In this document: positions 57,110-64,000 of the stretch, one piece after another
How positions within the stretch are numbered: the first letter of the stretch is position 1
Layout of the letters: each line of letters opens with the position of its first letter
Source of the DNA: Gnetum montanum
Lineage: Eukaryota; Streptophyta; Gnetopsida; Gnetales; Gnetaceae
Assembly (NCBI GenBank): GCA_015680685.1
Contig: MNCI01026460.1
Coordinates: 55,037-119,036, forward strand
Direction: 5' to 3'
Length of the DNA stretch: 64,000 nt
Translations under genes and position numbers: made by a program
The notes under the pieces: model-generated
What the model saw: only the letters and a program-made list of their open reading frames with translations
Databases searched by the model: none
What the model was told of the DNA's origin: nothing

Positions 57110-58133
57110 TAGCCCCACAACTGAATAACAACTCGTCCTCAAGTCAAAGAAAGTGAGGAACAAGTTCAATTGATTACATAGTGGATATGTATGGGATTAT
57201 TAACTAACTAGAAATTTATTCATGCCACAGTGGAGAGTTGAACACAAAAAAATTGGGACACAGACACAAAATTACAAAATTTATTAGAACTCATGTGGTT
57301 CTTAGTGGCGGTGGCTCCTCCATGGGTCTCTTCCCCTTATCTTGTGCTCTAGGCTTTAAGATTGATACTATTGAAGAAGCACCTAACATTTCTCCTCTTC
57401 TATTTGAGGATTATGAGCCATCCATGCTGATGTTCCAATGTTTGATGGAGTTGGCACTTTCCATGGACATGGCAACTACGGGAACACTTGATTGGCCTTA
57501 ACATGCCATGCCACAAATAGTTGTTGTTCCTCTTTATAGGCTTTAGCCTTGACCTCTCCACCTTTTTCTTGGCTAGATTGTGCAGTGACAGGAGGTCCCT
57601 GATGGATGCTGAATGATTATGCCTCCTGCTGTGCATATTCTACATGAGATCCTTGGTCTCTACCTCCCCCTGGGCGTTTATTTGCACCTTGAGAAGGTCC
57701 TCCTTGTTGTCCTCTTTTAGGGGCCATCTATAATCACACAAAGATCAATTATTAGTAAGGTTATTGAAAGAAGTTCAATTATTTCATACCTTACTCATTG
57801 CCTTTAATAAATGTTGAATTCTTTGCTTAGTATGATTTTAGAGTTAGAGTTTTTTTTTCAAGGAAGTTGCCCTAAAAGTTTAATGTTTGACCTGATTTGT
57901 TTAGGTGACACATAAAAGGACATGTAATGGGTTTGAGGAATGTTTGATAAAATGATGACAAAGGAAAGAATAGATTTGGCAATGAAGTACTTGGAGGGTA
58001 TAAAATGATGTGGTGGTGACTTAATTGAAATTAATTTCTTTTCTAGAAGATATATCGTGAATACTTTGTTACAACAATCTTGTATGATATAACCAATCTA
58101 GATAACTAGCACCATCCCCAACAATGACATCAA
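57110..58133 (-). pseudogene. Element E internal region with a short unidentified frame
   Basis: ATG at 57726 opens MAPKRGQQGGPSQGANKR, a basic Gly/Gln-rich 36-codon frame. After its TAA the same frame runs on, with sequence rich in Gln and Lys, to FP followed by a stop and LPCPWKVPTP near 57470-57490. The block FP-stop-LPCPW also occurs in F near 60000-60030. There is no gag core, protease or RT motif. I do not recognise a product. Confidence 0.45.
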
Positions 58134-59042
58134 TGATGAGTGGAAAGGTATCCCTACACTCAACCATATGAATACGAGCGTTCATGCACAATCTAGTTGA
58201 ACTCTGCAGACGAACTAGTTGTAGTATTTAGATTGTTACATGTTGATCACAGTTCACTGTCTTCCCACCTGGACTAGTATTTGCTTTGTCACGTATGGTT
58301 TAGTCCAAAGTGAGGTGTATAATGTGGTCCTAACTAGTGCTACTCCTAGGGACAATGGAAATAACTTTGTTTAAGCTAATAGGGAAAGGGTGAAGAGAGT
58401 CTAAGCTAGCCTAAGTGTGATGAGCATTCATCCCTTAATCATCCGTACACATCTTGGACCTCATGTACTACTACTAGGATTACCAAGTGCATGTCCTAGG
58501 TACGCTATTGGGATACTAAGTAGTCACACTTAAATACTCATGATTAAGTTGTACTCATTCTGCATTTACTAACAGGGATAGGAGATGAGGGTAGAGAAAT
58601 ATTAATTATGAATGCAATAAATAACAATTAAACTTAAGTAAATGCTACAAGGATGAAGTAATCTCAATCTTTATTGCCAGTCATGTGCATGTCCAAGTAT
58701 GTCACACCTGAATAAAGGTTCAATACAATTACAATCATCACACTGTGGGCATGCACCGAGAAAAAGTTTGAGAGGAAAAACTAACAAAAAGATCTGACTC
58801 TAACACTAACTTCCTGTGCATCCCATTGTGTATTTATAGGCTCACACGGGAACCATGATATTGCATGTCCGATATCGCTTGTCAGGCTACGATATCGTGT
58901 ACCTGATATTGAGGGTTTGATATTGGGGGTCCAATATCAGGACTCATTAGACTTGATATCTTGCACTTAATATCAGGGGTCTGATAATAGGGGTTCGATA
59001 ACAGGGGCTCGATATCAGCACCTGGCAAACAATGATTCATTA

Positions 59043-59638
59043 GAAAGGAAAACCTAAACTCGCCTACATGCTATGAGTAGTCATTCCTAATTATCTGTAC
59101 ATGCCTTAAACTTTATGTAACTATTACTAGGATTGCCAAGCATACGTCACTAGGTGTGCTAAGCGATACAGTCCTGGCTTACCAAGTAGTTACACTTAAG
59201 CACTTGTGATTAAGTCATACTCATTCCACTTAATGATAGGATTACTAAATAGCAATAAATGGAAACATTAACTAAAGAAAATAGTAAATAATTAAATAAT
59301 TAAAGCAATAATAAATCTAAGTAAATGCAACAATGATGGAAGTAATCTTAATCTTTATTTCTAGTCATGTAATGTGTTCAAGTATGTCACACTCAAACAA
59401 AGGTGTCATATGATTACAAACATCACACTACGTGCATGCACTGGGAATAACAGAACTTGAATGTAGAAATCTAAGAAAGACTATCAAAAACTGAGAACTA
59501 AAAACTATATCCCAACCATGCACCCAAGTGTTGTATTTATAGGTTAGCATGGAAGAGATGATATTGGATATCTGACATCACTTCTTGGGCTCAATATCAG
59601 GTATACAATATTGGAGCAGACCAAATTATGACTCATCA
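59043..59638 (-). repeat. Element F 3' LTR, right part
   Basis: Continues the LTR of 55958-56219 (gaaaggaaaacctaaactcgcctacatgc matches 28547-28577 of C, shown in part) and ends CTCATCA at 59638. The stem-loop region is at about 59347-59400, partly decayed. Confidence 0.7.
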
Positions 59639-60498
59639 TACCCCCACAATTGAATGAAAACTTGTTCTCAAGTTAAACAAAATGAGGAACAAGTTCTTTA
59701 CAAAATATTGGGAAGGTATGGAATTATTGATTGACTCAAACAATTAAACAAACAAATAGACTCTTATATGCTGTAGTGGTGTTTTTACAAAAATGTGGAT
59801 ACAACATCACAAGACATAAAACTGGGGAAGCTCATGTAGTTCCCGAGGTGGTGGCTCCTCCATCAGTCGCTTTCCTTTGTCACCAAATTTCTAAAATTAG
59901 TAATAGTTGAGGAGCACCTGAAAATTTTCTTCCTTTGTCCGTGGATCCTATACCATCTAGGCTATTGAATCAAGGTGTGCTGGTGCTGGTACATCCCAAG
60001 GACATGGCAATTATGGAAACATTTTTTGGCTTTAACGTACCAAGCCACAAACTACTATCGCTCTTCTTCAAATGCCCTAGTCTTTTTTTTTGAATTCATG
60101 ATAATCTGTGAGTCTCTTTGCTAGGTCTGAAGTGACATCCTTTTGTCCATGGTAGTGGGTTTTAACCACTTGAAGTTCTAAGTTTTCAATGTGAAGTTTT
60201 TGTAGAATGACTTTTCTGTCTACAAACTCTTTCTCATATAACACATAAGTGGTCACTACTTATTTCTCCAACTCACTTCTAGGCCGGCTTGCTATTAACA
60301 TGGTAAGGTTGGCATATTTGAGTTTAGCCAATGCCATGTATTCTTTCAAGTCTTTGATTTGCAGGTCTTTATTTTTCACCTTCACCTGATGGACTAGTGC
60401 ATAGCTATCCAAAATTGGTTGCCACACAAGATTTTGTGTTGTGATGGAGCTAATGTTGGCTTTTGCCATTTGGATTTCTTTTTTATTTATTTGCTTGT
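59639..60498 (-). pseudogene. Element F internal region with a coiled-coil-like frame
   Basis: A frame at 60260-60490 encodes VHQVKVKNKDLQIKDLKEY and LAKLKYANLTMLIASR, heptad-like and charged, ending in SELEK and a stop. In the same frame it continues with ENLELQVVKTHYH and a Lys-rich end. Shares the FP-stop-LPCPW block with E. Function unknown. Its N-terminal side is cut by element G. Confidence 0.45.
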
Positions 60499-61444
60499 TG
60501 ATGAGTGGCGAGGTACCCCTACACTCAACCATATGAAACGAGCATAGCACGCGCGATCCGATCGAACTCCATAGACTAAATGCGTACACGCCCCATGGAA
60601 CACTTGGGGTTAATCATTCGTTTTCTTCCAGACTTACTTGTATGTGTCACGGTGTATGGTTAAGCAAGTCTGAGGTATATGATTTTTATGGTCTTTTTTG
60701 GTTTTTCTCCTATGCTATGAGGTGAAGGGTTGAGAAAGCTAACTGTTCCCACTTACTGTACACACCCTGAACTATGCAATTGTGGCTACCAAACGCTAAT
60801 CGTTACTGGGATTACCACACGTAACGCATGTGCTCGAAGTGGTCGTACTGAGGCACTTAACTAGCCTAAACATCATGAGCAGTCGATCCCTTGACTAGTT
60901 GTACACATCCGTAGATGCTCGTAATCAAGTCATACTCATCTCGCATTCTAGGAGTTAAGGGTAAGAGAGACTAATCGCGATGAGTAGCTGATTCTTTGAT
61001 TAGCTGTACACATTCGTCAATGCTCGTAATCAAGTCGTACTCATGCTGCGCTAATGCAGGTAATAAATAACAGGTAAGAAATAACAGGTAATAAATCCTA
61101 TTCCATGCACTACAAGGTTTATCCACAAAACTCGTCTTTATTGTCGTACACAGCTTGTGTTCAGGTACAAAGCTGCTCGAATAAAGATCTGTTCACTTGG
61201 GGACTTCTACTGTGGGCACATGGAAAATATTCTATCTCTGGAGTGATCAAACTGCTAGAGTTTCCCTACTTTAAGCCTAGGATGGAAAATAAGGGGAGTG
61301 CCACCTCTTATTTATAGATTTGGCGACAGACCCTGATATCGCGTACGTGACATCGCAGGGGACGACGTGATATCACGTACGCGATATCGCATGGGATGCG
61401 ATATCACGGTGTTTGCGATATCGCATGCATATCGCATCTCATCA
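60499..61444 (-). repeat. 3' LTR of element G
   Basis: 946 bp, TGATGAG...CTCATCA. On the element strand a U3 array of at least five GATATC palindromes is at 61330-61440, TATA-like tataaataag near 61306-61317, and the R stem-loop at 61135-61197 (tctttatt and aataaaga). An internal duplication of a ttgtacac / actcat segment lies at 60870-61040. Confidence 0.8.
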
Positions 61445-63370
61445 TACCCCCATGACTGAATGAAAACTTGTCCACGAGTTCCTTACAATAATATCGGGAA
61501 GGTATGGAATTATTGAGGGAAATGGAACTAATGGGATGACATGTGAACGGATCATCATTACAAGACTTGAAAAAAATGGTGTTCATGACAACAAGGCTGA
61601 ACACTTTATTACAATGACATCAGGCCTTTGTTGACAGCTGAGAAGAAAGAGAGAGAAAGAAGTGTTGCTGCTGCCAACGCCAAGATTGCGCATTCCGTTG
61701 TCCGTCGGTAAGCGCACCATCGATCTTGCTCCTTACATAGTTGCTTCAGCGCTGCTCCATTCCAAGTGTTTGCTATAGATCTAATATGTTGTTGCATGAT
61801 CGCCATCTGTACACACAACACAATCTTGTATTAGCAAGGGTAAATGAATCATCATGTAATTGATACCTTGCTTCAGTGTAAGTCCATTGGCTAGGTTGTG
61901 GTATGGCTGATACGGATCTGGAGATATATTAATGATGACTACCGAAGGTGTAGGGGTTAGGAAGAAAATCAAAAAATATCGGGGCTAGGAGAAAATCGAA
62001 AAAATCGGGCCCCATACCCCCATGACTAATCGTGAACCTTTGGTAGCGTTAGAATGAAGAAAGAAAAAGAGTAAGAAAGATAGATAAAAAGGGACAATTG
62101 AAAACATCAGTGAAATGGATGTTAATATGGTAATGAACAAAATAAAATTAATTGCAAAATGTTAAGGGAAAGAAATTAACTGGTGCACCAAATAGGAATG
62201 TCAGTGGGTCCTCCCCAAAGCAGGCTCATGCCCTTAATGCCTTGACAAACCCACATTCAAAGAGTCTGTAGGCTCTGGGAATGTCATTTGGAACAAGAGT
62301 TAAAGTCTTAATCGTAAGAATTTACCAAAAAGAAAACAATGCATCTACCAAAATATATACACTAATGATACAACTAGCAATGAGGTGAACAATGAAGAGA
62401 AGGATGGAAAGAAGAGAATGGAATGGAATCCCAAGAACAAGGTGGTGTACAACCCCTTGTGTGTTGCATGATTAATGTGACTTAGCAAATTCCATTCCAA
62501 GTCCGGCCTTAAACCAACCACATCCAATGACTTCGCATCAATGCATTCGGCTAAACTATCCACTTGGATAACAAGAATGTATCTCCAAAGAGCCACCTCC
62601 ATTCCGACGAAACAAATGAGAGAATGGGAAGCGAGAAGGGCCTTAGTTAGAGGGAACACTTTTGGTTCCATAACCAGTGCTTGTAGCCCAAGTTTGTTTA
62701 TTTCGTCTAAGGGGTGTGCTTTGAATTCTCACTTAGTTTTTTTGTTTTTATTTTTATTTTTATGTTTTGTGTTTTTATGCGTGAGAACCACACCATGCAA
62801 AGACTTCTTATTTTTATTGTCTCAGCTTCCGATAGTTAGATAACATTGGAACGGTAAGAAAACTCAAGAAGAAAACATCCAAGCACCTAAGAGAATGACC
62901 AATACAAAAGTATCAAGTTCCCTTGAAGTCACACCCTTTGCAATCCTTGAGTCCTTCCTTAGTTTGAGAAATACCCAATCACCAATTCGTTAAAGTTCTT
63001 ATTAGAAGGGGACTGTATATTTCCAAGCTGAGAGAGACCATAGAAACTGGTGGATGGATGGATGAAGTGGTCTCATTGCCTACCATATCAAAAGAAGCAT
63101 ACCTTAGTATCAACATTGTGACTTAAAGGTAAAAACCAAACATTAGTAATCAATATGAAAATAGTTCATACCATTAGTCCAAACACTTATTGGGTGACAA
63201 ACTTACAGGGTGGATCACACACACACACACACACAAAATGGAAAAAGTATAACGATGTTGTAAAAAAAAAACTAGAAAAGTTAAAGAAATTTGTAAAACA
63301 AAAATGTGTAAAACAAAAACGTTGTAAAAAAAACGTGTAAAACAAAAATAAAAAAAGAACTGAGGGCCCC
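61445..63370 (-). other. 3' region of element G
   Basis: Homologous to the 3' regions of A, B and D. A (CA)n tract is at 63217-63235 and A-rich runs at 63260-63350 (plus strand). A short frame at 61609-61821 matches one in D at 45415-45600. Confidence 0.6.
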
Positions 63371-64000
63371 ATATGATTAGCATAGGTGGCCATCTCCCCC
63401 ATAACTGAGTTGTAAGGGAGAGATTCGAAATAATGAGCATCTATTTGAATTTCTAAGAAGTGCCCAACTTCTCCCAATTGATGATCTTAGATTAAGGGGT
63501 GGAAGTTAGCAACGCTCATATTCCAATGTATCTATGCCTTCGTTGTTGGCATGGGTTTCCTCAGTTCGTTTCATGCATATTTTTTTCTCCTTCTAGTAGC
63601 TGTCAACCACGGGGTGTCTACTACTGGTTGTGTGGTTGCTACATACAAACATCTTTGTTTCATATTTTCAAAAGCACACCTGTTGCATGGAGGAGATGAG
63701 CATCCCTCCATGTCATCACGAGAATGAATCACTGTATGTGATGCATGGAACTTTCCTCTTCTCGATCTTTCCACAAATGTTTATCTTAGAGATTTCCAAG
63801 GAAAGATCGCGGATCCTAAGGCATGAGTCTACTGTGCTAAGCCATGCCCTTCCCATTATAATTGGGAAGTCCACTTCGTTGTTGTTGACTTCAACCACCA
63901 AGAAATCAGCTGGGTAAGACCAACCACACACAGTGGTAATAACGTCCTTCACCAATCCCAAGGGAATGGTGATGGACTGGTTTGCCAGCTCTAGTTGAAT
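63371..64000 (-). pseudogene. Element G protease joined to the integrase tail
   Basis: The protease frame (63716-63961) has GLVKDVITTVCGWSYPADF and IIMGRAWLSTVD, followed by KVPCITYSD. The linker to RT is at 63499-63715 and ends at the junction near 63435-63438, beyond which the integrase tail follows. The active-site part lies beyond the window end. Confidence 0.7.

Larger units (their letters stand above)
56220..59042 (-). mobile_element. Small non-autonomous LTR element E
   Basis: 2.8 kb. LTRs 56220-57109 (890 bp) and 58134-59042 (909 bp), a decayed tRNA-Asp-type primer site next to the right-hand LTR (about 58112-58132), and only about 1 kb of internal sequence. The flanks gaaac (56215-56219) and gaaag (59043-59047) are a target duplication with one change. 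Both LTRs have GATATC-rich U3 arrays and the R stem-loop. It inserted in the LTR of F. Confidence 0.8.
55958..60498 (-). mobile_element. Gypsy-type element F, interrupted by element E and cut by G
   Basis: The 3' LTR is in two parts, 55958-56219 and 59043-59638, with element E between. The internal part 59639-60498 is truncated by the LTR of G at 60499. The purine tract (tgggggta on the element strand) follows the LTR. The internal part has no gag or pol signature but shares short blocks with E's internal part. Confidence 0.65.
60499..64000 (-). mobile_element. Ty3/Gypsy element G, pol deleted, runs off the window
   Basis: 3' LTR 60499-61444, 3' region 61445-63370, the last integrase codons (GGDGHLC-like, about 63371-63434), then directly protease (63439-64000). 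As in D, RT, RNase H and nearly all integrase are missing, and the left breakpoint is the same. Confidence 0.8.

Overview
The window is plant nuclear DNA. It holds two intron-containing genes of plant-specific type at the edges of a large block of decayed LTR retrotransposons, plus an integrated plant pararetrovirus. The species cannot be read from the sequence; a flowering plant with old, nested retroelements fits, and anything more exact would be a guess. Runs of N at 11160-11704 and 21769-21981 show that this is a scaffold with gaps. LAYOUT: 1-3.4 kb is gene-like unique DNA. It carries a two-exon gene on the minus strand (1564-3317) for a divergent member of the 2-oxoglutarate/Fe(II) oxygenase superfamily that lacks the iron ligands. 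3.4-4.5 kb is intergenic with SINE-like copies. From 4531 to 39435 runs one ancient Ty1/Copia element on the minus strand. Its own parts (3' LTR, RNase H/RT and integrase tail; then integrase core; then gag zinc knuckle; then gag, primer site and 5' LTR) add up to only about 5 kb. They are pushed apart by later insertions: a 22-kb stack of three Ty3/Gypsy elements (A 7034-22563, B nested in A at about 11.1-18.26 kb, C 22590-29118), a solo Gypsy LTR (about 30240-31213), and a nearly complete endogenous caulimovirid (about 31.49-38.2 kb). A further Gypsy element, D (39514-46570, plus strand), lies just outside the Copia 5' LTR and has a perfect 5-bp target duplication. 46.6-47.4 kb is repeat-rich, with 13 identical 40-bp units. 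48.8-51.7 kb is a three-exon gene, minus strand, for a SHAQKYF-type single-MYB transcription factor with an N-terminal zinc knuckle. 52.4-56 kb is intergenic with tandem repeats and SINEs. 56-64 kb is another Gypsy stack: F, interrupted by the small element E, followed by G, which runs off the window end. HOW THE PARTS RELATE: the Gypsy elements share LTR ends (TGATGAG...CTCATCA), a primer site complementary to tRNA-Asp, and a FMDDF-type reverse transcriptase, as in the Athila/Tat part of Ty3/Gypsy. Most lack part of the coding set: B has lost gag, while D, G and C have lost all or nearly all of pol. D and G share one deletion breakpoint, so the deleted form itself probably spread with enzymes from other copies. 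Their LTRs share a stem-loop whose 3' arm is the AATAAA poly(A) signal, and in C-type LTRs both arms changed together. The caulimovirid copy keeps a TATA box, leader, tRNA-Met primer site, movement-protein-to-RNase-H coding order and an extra unidentified reading frame, all broken by stops.
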